A DNA stretch of 64,000 nt, taken from Gammaproteobacteria bacterium. GTDB lineage: Bacteria; Pseudomonadota; Gammaproteobacteria; Nitrosococcales; Methylophagaceae. Position 1 is the first letter of the stretch; every line of letters starts with the position of its first letter. This document shows, in pieces, positions 50,127 to 61,513 of this stretch. The position numbers and the translations under genes were made by a program. The notes beneath the pieces are model-generated. The model worked only from the letters and a program-made list of their open reading frames with translations. It did not search any database and was not told where the DNA came from. Location: positions 1 through 64,000 of the forward strand of contig JARGFJ010000003.1 in the NCBI GenBank assembly GCA_029210875.1, written 5' to 3'.

Positions 50127-50452
50127 ATAAATCTGTTCTCTTTGTTATTGATAATGCAGTTACACGATTGAAAATCGTGATCGGACATTGCATCAATGTT
50201 TAAATCCAAGACTATCTAAAGGCTATCTATTAGCCCCGATATTACACAGAAAGTGTGTCAATTAGAAGTCGAACTTAGTATTTTTTTAACTGGCTTTTAT
50301 TCAAGTCACGGCTTTTAGCCATAGTCTACTAATCTTTGTCTTGAAACAAGATAACTCAAAAATTAATAAAGCTCTTTGTTGTAGTTAAACCGTAACAATA
50401 GACATGTTTGATGGTCAGTTTGATTAAGGATTAGACAATCTAGGAGAGTAAT
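50127..50452. other. Gene-free divergent intergenic region (nuo / beta-oxidation promoters)
   Basis: No reading frame of note is seen. A perfect hairpin CACGATT-GAA-AATCGTG (50163-50179) would lie in the nuoA leader. An AGGAGAG ribosome-binding site (about 50442-50448) precedes the 50453 gene. Promoters for both operons must be here, but no confident -35/-10 pair or known regulator (for example FadR-type) site was recognised. Confidence 0.5.
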
Positions 50453-51316
50453 ATGTTTTCTGCTGGGAAATGGTTCATAAAAATAGTCACATCCTGGTTA
50501 ATTTACGAGCCAGATATCCCACCTAATGCCCCATCACTGACTAATTTTGAACGTCTATCTGATGAAATTCGTCCTGGTGATGTCATTCTGATTGAAGGTC
50601 GAAGTCGTGTCAGCAACATTATCAGGCAAATTACCCAAAGTCCCTGGACTCACTCAGCGCTGTATTTAGGAAATTATCATCAACTGAATGTCGCGGGTAT
50701 TGCATCTAAATCATTGGCGCACTTTGCTTCAACACCACATACGAATTTAATCATTGAAGCATTATTGGGTGAAGGAACAATTGTTGCTCCCTTAAGCAAG
50801 TACAGAAAAGAACACATACGGATTTGTCGACCTCGAACACTGACCATTAATGATCGTAATAAGGTTATTCAACATTTACTCAATAGACTAGGTAATCAAT
50901 ACAATATCAGGCAGTTACTGGATCTTGCCCGATTTTTATTTCCATACAGTCTTATTCCTCGCCGTTGGCGCTCAAGCTTATTTCTTTATCGCACTGGCGA
51001 ATCGACTAAAACTATTTGCTCGTCAATGCTGGCAGAAGCATTTATGTCTATACGTTATCCAGTCTTGCCAGTAGTAGCGCATACAGATGAAGGTTTACGG
51101 TTTTACCGACGCAATACCAAATTATTCACACCCAAGGATTTTGACTATTCACCTTATTTCGACATTATAAAATACCCATTTATAGGTCTGGATGAAGTCG
51201 CAGCTTATCGCACTTTGCCTTGGGATGAAGACGGTTATGTGTGTAATACACATGGAGATTGTTATATCCCCATTGCTAATTCAGACACTAAGTCTGTACC
51301 CACTCAAGGAGAATAA
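50453..51316 (+). CDS. Permuted NlpC/P60 (YiiX/G6R-like) papain-fold protein
   Basis: 287 aa. The LSDEIRPGDVILIEGRSRVSNIIRQITQSPWTHSALYLG region (about 36-73) carries the putative catalytic H67, and KTICSSMLAEAF carries C189; between them IIEALLGEGTIVAPLSKY. This order (His before Cys) is that of the circularly permuted NlpC/P60 family that includes YiiX and poxvirus G6. Related fold members act as amidases or lipid acyltransferases. It is one base upstream of fadE and first in a beta-oxidation operon, which favours a lipid or acyl substrate (inference). No signal peptide is evident. Confidence 0.75.
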   Translation: MFSAGKWFIKIVTSWLIYEPDIPPNAPSLTNFERLSDEIRPGDVILIEGRSRVSNIIRQITQSPWTHSALYLGNYHQLNVAGIASKSLAHFASTPHTNLIIEALLGEGTIVAPLSKYRKEHIRICRPRTLTINDRNKVIQHLLNRLGNQYNIRQLLDLARFLFPYSLIPRRWRSSLFLYRTGESTKTICSSMLAEAFMSIRYPVLPVVAHTDEGLRFYRRNTKLFTPKDFDYSPYFDIIKYPFIGLDEVAAYRTLPWDEDGYVCNTHGDCYIPIANSDTKSVPTQGE

Positions 51317-51317
51317 C

Positions 51318-53638
51318 ATGGCTCGTTTATGGATTTTACCCACTTTGTTTCTTGCGGCAATACTCTCTGCTGCTACTGGCTCTTGGTTAACGGCACTCGT
51401 ATTTATAATAAGCTGCCTAGCGATTTTATTAGCCACAGATGTACGCAAATCATTGCTTATCAAGCCTTTATTTTCAGCTTTTTCCCGTGCGATGCCGACA
51501 TTATCCGCCACTGAACGAGAAGCACTTGAATCAGGCACCGTGTGGTGGGATGGTCAGCTTTTTAGCGGCAAACCTGACTGGGAGCTATTGTTAAGCAGTG
51601 CTCGCCATAATTTAACCGCAGAAGAACAGGCTTTTCTCGATGGGCCAACAGAGCGTTTATGCGAGCAGCTAAATGATTGGCAAATTACTCATAAAAAAAG
51701 AGACTTACCTGAACATATTTGGGCATTTATTAAACAACAGCGGTTCTTTGGGCTGATTATTCCTAAAAAATATGGCGGTTTAGGTTTTTCACCTCTTGCG
51801 CATTCCCAAATGGTGATGAAAGTCGCCAGCCGTAGTTTGACTACTGCTGTCACCGTCATGGTTCCCAACTCGCTTGGCCCTGCCGAACTGTTGTTACATT
51901 ATGGTACCGAACAACAAAAAGACTACTATTTACCACGCTTGGCCAGTGGTGAAGAGATTCCTTGTTTTGCTTTAACAGGACCAGAAGCTGGCAGTGATGC
52001 GAGTAATTTACCTGATAAAGGCATCGTATGCCGTCAACTGTTTGAAGGCAAAGAGATAACCGGCATTGTTATCAACTGGGAAAAACGTTATATCACGCTC
52101 GGGCCGGTTGCTACCCTGCTAGGTCTGGCATTTCATCTTTATGATCCCGATCATTTACTTGGGGATAAAGAAGATATAGGCATTACGCTGGCGCTTATTC
52201 CAACTGATACCAAAGGCATCAATATCGGTCGTCGCCACTGGCCGATGGGTATGGCTTTTCAGAATGGTCCAAACTGGGGTAAAGACGTATTCATACCAAT
52301 GGACTGGGTTATCGGTGGTGAACAACGCATCGGTCAAGGCTGGCGGATGTTAATGGAATCATTGGCAGCAGGTCGCTCTATTTCATTACCGGCTTTAAGT
52401 GCTGGTGCGGCCAAATTAGCTGTTCAAACAAGCAGTGCGTATGCTCGAATTCGCCAACAATTTCATTTGCCTATTGGTCGTTTTGAAGGCATAGCCGATG
52501 TCCTTGGTAGAATGGTCGGCTTAACCTATATGATCGATGCTGTGCGCATTACAACTGCACAAGCGGTGACTGATGGCGAACGCCCTGCGGTATTATCTGC
52601 CATTGCTAAATACCATCTCACCGAAACGATGCGCCACATTATCAATGATGCGATGGATATTCATGGTGGCAAAGGTATCTGTTTAGGTCCTCGTAATGTT
52701 TTAGCGCATGCTTATCAGGCTATTCCAATCAGTATTACGGTCGAGGGTGCCAATATTTTAACCCGCAATTTGATTATATTTGGTCAAGGTTCTATTCGAG
52801 CACATCCTTATATCTTGCAAGAAATGGCTACATTGGAAATAACAGATCCTTCGCAAGCCATTGCCCAATTTGATTCACTCTTAACAGACCATATTAAACA
52901 TACTGTTGCCACCGCAAGTAGAAGCTTGATATTAGGCTTTAGCAAAGGTCGTTTGAGCACAGCCCCCGATTCATCATTACGCCGTTATTATCAGCAATTA
53001 AATCATCTTAGTGCTGCATTAGCTGTCGCAACCGATATCAGTCTTGCTTTATTAGGTGGTAGTTTAAAACGACGCGAATCACTATCGGCACGCTTGGGCG
53101 ATGTGTTGAGCCAGCTTTATCTTGCTTCCAGCACCTTAAGACAGTATGAGTTCAATGATCAGCAAGACGATCTCATCCTTGCACAATGGGCTTGTGAGCA
53201 CGCAATTTATCAAGCTCAACAAGCTCTGCTTGATCTGATGGATAATCTGCCTAATCGCTTGGTTTCATGGTTATTAAAACAATTTATTTTCCCATTAGGC
53301 CCGCGTTATAAAAAACCGGACGACAAGCTAACTCATGCACTCGCTGAGTTGGTGCTACAGCCCAACCCTGGTCGAGATCGTCTAACATCGGGGATTTATA
53401 AACCTGATGATACACAACACGTACTGGGGCAATTAGAGCAGGCCTTTACGCTGTGCGTCGCAGCCGAACCGATTGAGAAAAAACTGAAAAAATCCGCTTA
53501 TGATTCCGTAGAACATGCACTGGAAAATAAAGTGATAACAAACGATGAATATCAATTAGTGACTCATGCCAGAACAGCACGACGTCAGATCATCGACGTT
53601 GATCATTTTACATCCCAACTTGAGGAGGATGCGTCATG
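51318..53638 (+). CDS. fadE: Acyl-CoA dehydrogenase FadE
   Basis: 773 aa from the ATG at 51318 with an AAGGAG site; a longer frame from 51192 overlaps the previous gene and is rejected. Two N-terminal membrane segments (about 3-20 and 22-40) are followed by the acyl-CoA dehydrogenase core: ALTGPEAGSDASNLPDKG (FAD-binding), the QTSSAYARIRQQFHLPIGRFEGI block and IHGGKGICLGPRNVLAHAY. E. coli FadE is 814 aa with the same layout. It performs the first oxidation of fatty acyl-CoA. The C-terminal 200 residues are the FadE-specific extension. The stop overlaps the thiolase start (ATGA). Confidence 0.94.
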
Positions 53639-54955
53639 AAAAGGAATAATACACATTCAGCCTATCCTAAACGTAAGGTTTACATCGTGGATGGTAGCCG
53701 TACCCCCTTTCTCAAAGCGACCGGTAAGCCAGGTTTACTGACTAGCAGTGATCTTGCTGTTAATGCTGGTCGCCCCTTACTTAATCGACAAACTTTCTCA
53801 CCACAAGATCTTGATGAAGTTATTTTAGGTTGTGTCATGCCTGGACCAGAAGAAACGAATATTGCCCGGGTAGTATCGTTACGTCTTGGCTGTGGTCATG
53901 ATGTACCTGCCTGGACCGTGCAACGAAATTGTGCATCGGGTATGCAGGCATTGGATTGTGCTGCTAACAATATCAGTTCCGGCCGCAGTGATCTGATTTT
54001 AGCAGGGGGCAGTGAAGCCATGAGCCATGCCCCTGTTTTATTTAAACCTGACATGGTTGCATGGTTGGCACAATGGCAAAAAGCACGCACTGTCAAAGCA
54101 AAACTAAAAGCCATATCAACTTTACGTCCAGCACTGTTCTCGCCGGTTATTGGATTATTAAAAGGACTCACCGATCATAGTGTTGGTTTATCCATGGGAC
54201 AAACAGCTGAAATTCTCGCTCATCGTTTTAATATAAGTCGCGAGCAAATGGACGCCTTTGCCTTAGCCAGCCATCAGAAATTAACCTCTGCTATCGCTAA
54301 CAACTATTTAACTGAAATCGAACCTATTATTACCAATAACGGTTTTATATTTGAACAGGATAATGGTGTTAGAGCTGATAGCACAATGGCAGACCTGGCT
54401 AAACTCAGACCTGTTTTTGATCGACATGGCTTAGTTAGCGCTGGTAATAGCGCTCAGGTAACAGATGGTGCAGCATGGTTAATTCTTGCCTCTGATGAGG
54501 CTGTCAAACACTATCATTTACCGGTTTTAGGTCAAATTGTTGATTGCCAATGGTCGGGCTTGGATCCATCACAAATGGGACTCGGCCCCGCACATGCCGT
54601 TCCACCACTTTTACAACGTCATAATCTAAGCCTTGCTGATATTGATTATTGGGAAATTAACGAAGCATTTGCAGTACAGGTTCAAGCGTGTCTGGCAGCA
54701 TGGCAAGATGACGATTATTGTCGCAATGATCTTAATCTCAATGCTGCGTTGGGTACCATCGACAGTGCACGTTTAAATGTTGATGGCGGTGCGATTGCAC
54801 TTGGCCACCCTGTCGGTGCGACCGGTGCCAGATTAGTGTTACATCTCATTCAAGTATTAAAAAGACACAATGCTCAAACAGGCATTGCCACACTCTGCAT
54901 TGGTGGAGGACAAGGCGGTGCGATGCTGATATCCAGAGAAGGAGAAACATCATGA
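53636..54955 (+). CDS. fadI: Acetyl-CoA C-acyltransferase (3-ketoacyl-CoA thiolase)
   Basis: 439 aa. Catalytic C99 (QRNCASGMQALD), H391 (GHPVGATGAR) and C421 (TLCIGGGQGGAM) are all present, along with the NEAF motif region (WEINEAFAVQV). Length is that of the FadI-type thiolase (about 436 aa in E. coli) rather than FadA (387 aa). It performs the last, thiolytic step of beta-oxidation. ATGA overlaps on both sides. The FadI symbol is assigned from length and context. Confidence 0.88.
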   Translation: MKRNNTHSAYPKRKVYIVDGSRTPFLKATGKPGLLTSSDLAVNAGRPLLNRQTFSPQDLDEVILGCVMPGPEETNIARVVSLRLGCGHDVPAWTVQRNCASGMQALDCAANNISSGRSDLILAGGSEAMSHAPVLFKPDMVAWLAQWQKARTVKAKLKAISTLRPALFSPVIGLLKGLTDHSVGLSMGQTAEILAHRFNISREQMDAFALASHQKLTSAIANNYLTEIEPIITNNGFIFEQDNGVRADSTMADLAKLRPVFDRHGLVSAGNSAQVTDGAAWLILASDEAVKHYHLPVLGQIVDCQWSGLDPSQMGLGPAHAVPPLLQRHNLSLADIDYWEINEAFAVQVQACLAAWQDDDYCRNDLNLNAALGTIDSARLNVDGGAIALGHPVGATGARLVLHLIQVLKRHNAQTGIATLCIGGGQGGAMLISREGETS

Positions 54956-56982
54956 GCAACACAACTATTTGGCATAAAACTATCGATAGTGATGGCATTG
55001 TCTGGTTGGCACTTGATGTGCGTGGCAGTAAAACCAATACCTTAACATCTGATGTGCTTTTGGCTTTTTCTAAAGAGTTAGATGTGTTGGCCGAAACGCC
55101 ACCAACAGGACTGGTTATTCGCTCTGCCAAGAAAAACGGCTTTATTGCGGGTGCAGATATCAATACCTTTGCCGATCAACATTCAGTTGATGATACTTTT
55201 TATGCTATCACACAGGTACAAAATTTATTCACCCGTCTGGAAAATCTGGCTTGCCCCACCGTGGCACTGATCCACGGGTTTTGTTTAGGTGGTGGTCTTG
55301 AACTATCGCTTGCCTGTGATTATCGCTTGGCAGAAGATGATCCTAAAACACGCATTGGTTTACCTGAAGTCAAACTTGGCATTCATCCAGGTTATGGTGG
55401 CAGTGTAAGATTAATTGAATTAATCGGTGTCATACCTGCGATGAACACGATGTTGACCGGGCGCACATTGTCAGCACGTGCTGCACAAAAAATGGCTATT
55501 ATTGACCGCATTGCGCCGGCAAGACAACTTGAGATTATCGCTCGTGATTTAATCATCACATCGCCTGCAACAAAACAGGCTCCAACATTACAACAAGTGC
55601 TATCTTTTAAACCTTTACGACCACTAATTGCAGCACTCATCCGTAAACAAACTCGAAAACAAGCCAATCCAACATACTATCCAGCGCCTTTTGCCTTAAT
55701 TGAATGCTGGCAACATCAGCCGAGTAACCGTCAGGATTACTTTACATCTGAAGCTTTGTCAGTAGCCAATCTTATTCATACTGATACCGCTCAAAATCTG
55801 ATTCGCTTATTCTTTCTACAAGATCGTCTTAAAACCTTTGGAAAACAATCTGATTTTAAAGCGCAACATGTGCATGTTGTTGGTGCAGGCGTGATGGGCG
55901 GTGACATTGCTACCTGGTGCGCGTTACGTGGATTAAACGTGACATTGCAAGATTATTCTTATGATCGCATTGCCCCAGCTATAAAACGTGCCCACGTTCT
56001 TTTTAAACAACGTCTCAAAATTCCTCATCTGATACAAGCTGCCATGGATCGACTGGTTCCAGACATAACAGGTTCAGGTGTTGCAAAAGCAGATGTTGTG
56101 ATTGAAGCTATCTTCGAAAATTTAGACGCTAAGCATGATTTATTCAAAATAATTGAACCGCAATTACAAGAAAATGCCTTGCTCGCAACTAATACATCAA
56201 GCATTCCATTAGAACAATTGGCTGCATGTCTCACTCAGCCAAAACGCTTGGTAGGTTTACACTTTTTTAATCCGGTTGCCAAAATGCAATTAGTAGAAAT
56301 CGTGAGCAGTAAAACAACACTTAAAAAATGGCAAAAACAAGCGGCTGCATTTGCGCATCAAATTGGTCGTTTGCCGTTGCCCGTTAAAAGTTCACCCGGC
56401 TTTTTGGTTAATCGTATTTTAATGCCTTATTTACTCGAAGCCGTGCAAATGGAAAGTGAAGGCATTCCAATTCTGGTCATCGATAAAGCCGCCACTGATT
56501 TTGGTATGCCAATGGGGCCGATAGAGCTTGCCGATACGGTCGGTTTAGATATCTGTCACTCTGTTGCAACGATGCTGGCACCATCGCTCGGCATCGATAT
56601 TCCTGAAAGTTTGGCTCGATATATCTCACAAAATCATCTTGGTCGCAAAACTGGACAAGGATTTTATCGCTATGACAGTGATAACAAACGCATTACAACA
56701 TCATTATTGACTGATTATGCCGATACTGAAACGGTTCGCCAACGGCTGATCCTGAGACTGATTAATGAATGTGTTGCCTGCCTGGATGAAGGCATCGTTG
56801 AAGATAGTGACCTGCTGGATGCAGGTATGGTATTTGGTACTGGCTTCGCGCCATTTCGTGGCGGACCGATGCACTATTTGCACCAACATGGCAGTGATGT
56901 TCTACAAAAACAGTTGGAACAATTGACAACGACTATTGGTACACAATTTAAGCCACATCGTGGCTGGGAGCGTTTATCATGA
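54952..56982 (+). CDS. fadJ: Fused enoyl-CoA hydratase / 3-hydroxyacyl-CoA dehydrogenase
   Basis: 676 aa. The N-terminal crotonase domain has both catalytic glutamates, E117 (GGGLELSLACD) and E139 (GLPEVKLGIHPG). The C-terminal part holds a NAD-binding motif VVGAGVMGGDIATWCALRG (about 305-325) and the HAD catalytic histidine in GLHFFNPVAKMQLVEIV. It performs hydration and the second oxidation. The protein is shorter than E. coli FadB/FadJ (about 715-730 aa), and FadJ is favoured by its FadI-like neighbour. It is coupled to flanking genes by ATGA overlaps. Confidence 0.9.
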   Translation: MSNTTIWHKTIDSDGIVWLALDVRGSKTNTLTSDVLLAFSKELDVLAETPPTGLVIRSAKKNGFIAGADINTFADQHSVDDTFYAITQVQNLFTRLENLACPTVALIHGFCLGGGLELSLACDYRLAEDDPKTRIGLPEVKLGIHPGYGGSVRLIELIGVIPAMNTMLTGRTLSARAAQKMAIIDRIAPARQLEIIARDLIITSPATKQAPTLQQVLSFKPLRPLIAALIRKQTRKQANPTYYPAPFALIECWQHQPSNRQDYFTSEALSVANLIHTDTAQNLIRLFFLQDRLKTFGKQSDFKAQHVHVVGAGVMGGDIATWCALRGLNVTLQDYSYDRIAPAIKRAHVLFKQRLKIPHLIQAAMDRLVPDITGSGVAKADVVIEAIFENLDAKHDLFKIIEPQLQENALLATNTSSIPLEQLAACLTQPKRLVGLHFFNPVAKMQLVEIVSSKTTLKKWQKQAAAFAHQIGRLPLPVKSSPGFLVNRILMPYLLEAVQMESEGIPILVIDKAATDFGMPMGPIELADTVGLDICHSVATMLAPSLGIDIPESLARYISQNHLGRKTGQGFYRYDSDNKRITTSLLTDYADTETVRQRLILRLINECVACLDEGIVEDSDLLDAGMVFGTGFAPFRGGPMHYLHQHGSDVLQKQLEQLTTTIGTQFKPHRGWERLS

Positions 56983-58787
56983 CAACTTATACAGACATTA
57001 TCCCGCTTGACGTCGCTCGACATCTTCCCGGCTTGTTTGCCGAACGTGTTAGACGTAGCCCGCAAGCGATTGCCTGCCGACAATTTAATGAACTATCACA
57101 ACAATGGCAACAACGAAGCTGGCAGGAAATGGAATACGCTGTTTCAAATTGGCGTGCAGCCTTTGCTCGTGAAGATTTGAAACCGGGTGATCGTGTTGCC
57201 ATCATGTTACGTAATTGCATGGAATGGGCTTTTTTTGACTTGGCAGCGCTCAGTCTTGGCTTAGTAAGCGTACCCTTATATCCAAATGACAGGGCCGATA
57301 GTGCAGCTTACATCTTGCATGATTCTGGTGCAAAACTAGTGTTTGCAGATAATTTATTTGAACAAGAACAATTAGCTCAGCATCAGGTGTTAACAGGGTT
57401 GCTTAGAATCGTTACTATTTGCAAAACACCGCCTTCTATTTTACTCGATAATTGGGTATCACTTGAGACCTGGTTAAGTGGTGCCGAGGATACGGTAGTA
57501 ACCTTACCTGAGATAGATCCACACTCACTCGCCTCTATTGTCTACACTTCGGGTACAACGGGGCATCCTAAAGGTGTGATGTTGAGCCATCATAATATGT
57601 TATGGAATGCATGGAGTGGCATGCAAAGTATAGCCATTTATCCTGATGATAATTTTCTCTCTTTTTTACCGCTGTCACACACACTGGAAAGAACCATCGG
57701 TTATTATCTGCCTATCATCGCTGGTGCGACCATTACCTACGCACGCTCGATTCCTCAACTAGCAGAAGATTTATTAGAACAACGTCCTAGCGTACTGATC
57801 AGTGTGCCGCGTATTTATGAACGTATCTATAACCGTGTTCAAGATCAGTTAAAACAAAAATCACCCTTTGCACGCAAACTGTTTCAAAAAGCAATTGATG
57901 TGGGTTGGCTCAATTTTGAATATCAACAACATCGAACTAAATGGCAAGCTACTTTGCTGTTACAGCCACTACTCAATCATCTCGTCGGCAAAAAAATCCA
58001 AAATAAAGTGGGCGGAAAATTACGCGTTGCTATCTGTGGTGGTGCGCCACTGGCTGAACAGGTGGCTAAAACCTTTATTGCACTTGGCCTACCGCTGTTA
58101 CAAGGCTATGGCCTAACCGAAACCAGCCCAGTCATCGGTGTGAACAAACTAGAGAAAAATTTACCGCGTAGCATTGGCTTGCCTTTGCAAGATGTATCAG
58201 TTCGATTCAGCTCAACGGGAGAATTACAGGTAAAAAGCCCTGGTGTCATGCTCGGTTATTGGAATAATCCGCAAGCCACTGCTAACACTATCGATCATGA
58301 TGGTTGGCTACATACAGGTGATTTAGGTATGCAAGATCCTGAAGGATTTATCCATATTACCGGTCGTTTAAAAGACATTATCGTATTGGCTAATGGTGAA
58401 AAAATACCACCCACCGACATGGAAATGGTAATAGCAAGCGATCCATTGATAGAACATGTATTGGTTATTGGTGAAGGTCGTCCGTTCTTAAGTGCACTCA
58501 TTGTTTTGACCGATGAGGCCTGGTCAATATTGTCTAAACAAGCAAGGCTACCTACCAATGATCCAGAAATACTCAAAGTACATCCATATATAGAGCAACT
58601 GCTACTGGCCAGAATTCAAACACAATTACACAACTTTCCAAGTTACGCACATATAATACGGCTTATTATTTCGTTGCATCCATGGACTGTTGAAAACGGT
58701 TTATCAACACCGACGCTAAAAGCGAAAAGACAACACATTCTGGCTCATTACACCGATGAAATCGACACACTTTATGAAGGACACTAA
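56979..58787 (+). CDS. AMP-dependent long-chain acyl-CoA synthetase
   Basis: 602 aa. The AMP-binding P-loop VYTSGTTGHPKGVMLSHHNML (about 188-208), YGLTETSP, GWLHTGDLG and GRLKDIIVLANGEKIPP are in order. The size and the GEKIPP block place it with the AMP-forming long-chain FACS/AAE15-like group rather than classical FadD. It activates fatty acids to acyl-CoA, feeding the enzymes encoded upstream. Starts in an ATGA overlap with fadJ. Confidence 0.9.
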   Translation: MTTYTDIIPLDVARHLPGLFAERVRRSPQAIACRQFNELSQQWQQRSWQEMEYAVSNWRAAFAREDLKPGDRVAIMLRNCMEWAFFDLAALSLGLVSVPLYPNDRADSAAYILHDSGAKLVFADNLFEQEQLAQHQVLTGLLRIVTICKTPPSILLDNWVSLETWLSGAEDTVVTLPEIDPHSLASIVYTSGTTGHPKGVMLSHHNMLWNAWSGMQSIAIYPDDNFLSFLPLSHTLERTIGYYLPIIAGATITYARSIPQLAEDLLEQRPSVLISVPRIYERIYNRVQDQLKQKSPFARKLFQKAIDVGWLNFEYQQHRTKWQATLLLQPLLNHLVGKKIQNKVGGKLRVAICGGAPLAEQVAKTFIALGLPLLQGYGLTETSPVIGVNKLEKNLPRSIGLPLQDVSVRFSSTGELQVKSPGVMLGYWNNPQATANTIDHDGWLHTGDLGMQDPEGFIHITGRLKDIIVLANGEKIPPTDMEMVIASDPLIEHVLVIGEGRPFLSALIVLTDEAWSILSKQARLPTNDPEILKVHPYIEQLLLARIQTQLHNFPSYAHIIRLIISLHPWTVENGLSTPTLKAKRQHILAHYTDEIDTLYEGH

Positions 58788-58789
58788 CT

Positions 58790-59179
58790 ATGTCACAACA
58801 GCTACCATCAGAACACGCTATTTTAAGAATTGTGGCTCGCCCAACCGATGTTAATGCTGATGGAGATATTTTTGGCGGCTGGTTAATGTCACAAGGCGAT
58901 ATTGCTGGCAGCATTGTCGCAACCCGATATGTCAAAGGCCATGTTGTTACCGTTGCCGCGACTAACTTTCGTTTCATTAAGCCAGTATTAGTCAGCGATA
59001 TCGTTAGCTTATATGGCAAAGTGAAACATGTTGGAACAACATCGATCACGATAAGCCTTGACGTCTATATCGAACGCAAAGCACATGACTACGACTTTAT
59101 CGACAAAGTTGCCGAAGCCGAATTTGTTTATGTCCATATTGACAAGCAAGGAAAGCCTATTCCAATTCAAGCAATCTAA
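58790..59179 (+). CDS. Acyl-CoA thioesterase (YciA family)
   Basis: 129 aa hotdog-fold enzyme. The VNADGDIFGGWLMSQGDIAGSIVA segment contains the family's catalytic aspartate region, and YVKGHVVTVAATNFRFIKPV follows, as in YciA. It hydrolyses acyl-CoA to free acid and CoA, perhaps as an overflow valve in the operon. It lies two bases after the acyl-CoA synthetase gene. Confidence 0.9.
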   Translation: MSQQLPSEHAILRIVARPTDVNADGDIFGGWLMSQGDIAGSIVATRYVKGHVVTVAATNFRFIKPVLVSDIVSLYGKVKHVGTTSITISLDVYIERKAHDYDFIDKVAEAEFVYVHIDKQGKPIPIQAI

Positions 59180-59223
59180 TAAACATGTCAGAAACGGGTA
59201 AGGCCACAGTAGACACTTTTTAT

Positions 59224-59260
59224 AATAAAAAAACTCCAGTGATAGTACTATCACTGGAGT
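59224..59260 (-). terminator. Rho-independent terminator of pnp
   Basis: Perfect 12-base stem ACTCCAGTGATA (59233-59244) / TATCACTGGAGT (59249-59260) with a GTAC loop. On the minus strand it is followed by TTTTTTTATTATA. It is about 80 bases past the pnp stop. On the plus strand it lies 53 bases after the thioesterase stop and lacks a T-run. Confidence 0.92.
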
Positions 59261-59342
59261 ATGATCTATTAACCAATTCAATCAAAACTAATCAGCATTG
59301 CCGACTACCCTAGATTTTAGGTTTACATTATTTTGCTAGTGA

Positions 59343-61439
59343 TTATTCAGCACTTGCTTCTTCTGTAACCGCTTTCATACTTAAACGAATGCGGCCCTGG
59401 CGATCAACCTCAAGTACTTTAACTTGAATTGTGTCACCTTCAGACAATTTATCGCTGACATTTTCAACACGTTCTTCAGAGATTTGAGAGATGTGTACTA
59501 GACCATCTTTACCTGGAAGAATCGTAACAAATGCACCGAAGTCCATCAATTTAGCCACACGACCTTCGTAGATTCTACCTACTTCAACTTCAGCTGTGAT
59601 TTGCTCAATACGATGCAAGGCATCTTGGCCCGCATTGTAATCAGATGAGAAGATCATGACTGTGCCATCGTCTTGAATATCGATAGTTGCGCCTGTTTCT
59701 TCAGTAAGTGCACGAATTGTTGCACCACCTTTACCGATAACGTCACGGATCTTATCTGCATTGATCTTGATGGTCATAATGCGTGGGGCAAATTCAGACA
59801 TTTCTTCACGGTGTGATGAAATGCTTGCATTCATTGTTTCAAGAATCGTTAAACGACCATCACGTGCTTGAGCTAATGCCGTACGCATGATTTCTTCGTT
59901 GATACCTTGGATTTTGATATCCATTTGAAGTGCAGTAACACCTTTTTCTGTACCTGCAACTTTAAAGTCCATATCGCCAAGATGATCTTCATCACCTAAG
60001 ATATCAGTTAATACCGCATAGCCATTTTCTTCTTTGATTAAGCCCATTGCGATACCAGCAACAGGGGCTTTAATCGGTACACCCGCATCCATCAACGCCA
60101 AACTTGTACCACAGACAGATGCCATAGAGCTTGAACCATTTGATTCTGTGATTTCAGACACAACACGCACCACGTATGGGAATTCTTCAGCAGAAGGCAT
60201 AACAGCCTGAATACCACGTTTTGCTAATTTACCATGGCCGATTTCACGACGTTTTGGCGTACCAACAAAACCCGTTTCACCAACACAGAATGGAGGGAAA
60301 TTGTAATGCAGCATAAAGCGATCACGGTATTCACCTTCAACTGCATCGATCATTTGTGCATCTCGTTCTGCACCTAATGTTGCTACGACAACTGCTTGTG
60401 TTTCTCCACGAGTGAACAAAGCCGAACCATGAACACGAGGTAGTACAGTTGTTTCAACCGTAACTGGGCGGACTGTTTTTGTATCACGACCATCAATACG
60501 AGGTTGACCAGCAATAATACGACCACGTACTAATTCTTTTTCTAATTTATAGAATGCGCCTTTTACATCTTCAGCAGATAATTCTGATCCTTCACTCACT
60601 AATGCCGCTACAGCCCCATCACGAATAGCAGCTAGTGCATCTTGGCGAGCTAATTTATCAGTGATTGTGTAGGCGTTTTCGATTGCAGATAATGCCTGTG
60701 CTTTAACAGCTTCATAGATTGATGGATCATTTACTTCAGCAGTCCAATCCCATGCTTCTTTACCTGCTTCTGCTTTTAAGTCATTGATTAATTTAATTGC
60801 AGTTTGTAATTGCTCATGACCAAACATGACTGAACCAAGCATGACTTCTTCTGGCAATTCAGATGCTTCTGATTCAACCATCAATACAGCACTTTCAGTA
60901 CCGGCAACGACTAAATCCAATTGACTAAATTCTAATTGGGCTTTGCTTGGATTTAAAACGTAATTACCATCAATATAACCAACTCGCGCACCAGCAATTG
61001 GACCATTGAATGGGATACCTGAAATAGCTAATGCAGCAGAAGCACCAATCATTGCAGGGATATCTGGATCAATTGCAGGATCTAACGCCACCACAGTTGC
61101 GATAACTTGTACTTCGTTTAAGAAGCCTTTTGGAAATAAAGGACGTAATGGACGGTCGATTAAACGTGATGTTAATGTTTCTTTTTCACTAGGACGGCCT
61201 TCACGTTTGAAAAAACCACCTGGAATTTTACCAGCAGCGTATGTACGCTCTTGGTAGTTTACTGTTAAAGGAAAAAAGTCTTGACCTGGTTGAACATTTT
61301 TCTTACCAACAACTGTCACCATTACAGAGGTTTCACCTAGGCTTGCTATGACGGCACCACCTGCTTGACGAGCAATTTTACCCGTTTCAAGACTTAAAAT
61401 ATGGTCGCCATATTGAACTGTCTTTTTTACTAAATTCAC
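59343..61439 (-). CDS. pnp: Polynucleotide phosphorylase
   Basis: 698 aa. Two RNase-PH-like domains (about 10-210 and 310-540), with the catalytic acidic cluster in [25 protein letters not shown] domain (about 555-615, [22 protein letters not shown]) and an S1 domain (about 620-692, [33 protein letters not shown]) follow. It is the 3'-5' phosphorolytic exoribonuclease and degradosome partner. rpsO lies upstream with a hairpin-bearing 182-base gap, as in E. coli, where pnp autoregulates via RNase III cleavage. Confidence 0.98.
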   Translation of the reverse strand: MNLVKKTVQYGDHILSLETGKIARQAGGAVIASLGETSVMVTVVGKKNVQPGQDFFPLTVNYQERTYAAGKIPGGFFKREGRPSEKETLTSRLIDRPLRPLFPKGFLNEVQVIATVVALDPAIDPDIPAMIGASAALAISGIPFNGPIAGARVGYIDGNYVLNPSKAQLEFSQLDLVVAGTESAVLMVESEASELPEEVMLGSVMFGHEQLQTAIKLINDLKAEAGKEAWDWTAEVNDPSIYEAVKAQALSAIENAYTITDKLARQDALAAIRDGAVAALVSEGSELSAEDVKGAFYKLEKELVRGRIIAGQPRIDGRDTKTVRPVTVETTVLPRVHGSALFTRGETQAVVVATLGAERDAQMIDAVEGEYRDRFMLHYNFPPFCVGETGFVGTPKRREIGHGKLAKRGIQAVMPSAEEFPYVVRVVSEITESNGSSSMASVCGTSLALMDAGVPIKAPVAGIAMGLIKEENGYAVLTDILGDEDHLGDMDFKVAGTEKGVTALQMDIKIQGINEEIMRTALAQARDGRLTILETMNASISSHREEMSEFAPRIMTIKINADKIRDVIGKGGATIRALTEETGATIDIQDDGTVMIFSSDYNAGQDALHRIEQITAEVEVGRIYEGRVAKLMDFGAFVTILPGKDGLVHISQISEERVENVSDKLSEGDTIQVKVLEVDRQGRIRLSMKAVTEEASAE

Positions 61440-61513
61440 TATTTCTTTTCCTTTATCTGGACTGACAAGCTAACGGCTTATTCCGTAGCTAAATTATTAA
61501 TTTCAAAACAAAT

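Noticed and set aside
50127-50452. FadR-type operator before the beta-oxidation operon
   Set aside because: No convincing palindromic match was seen, so it is not annotated.
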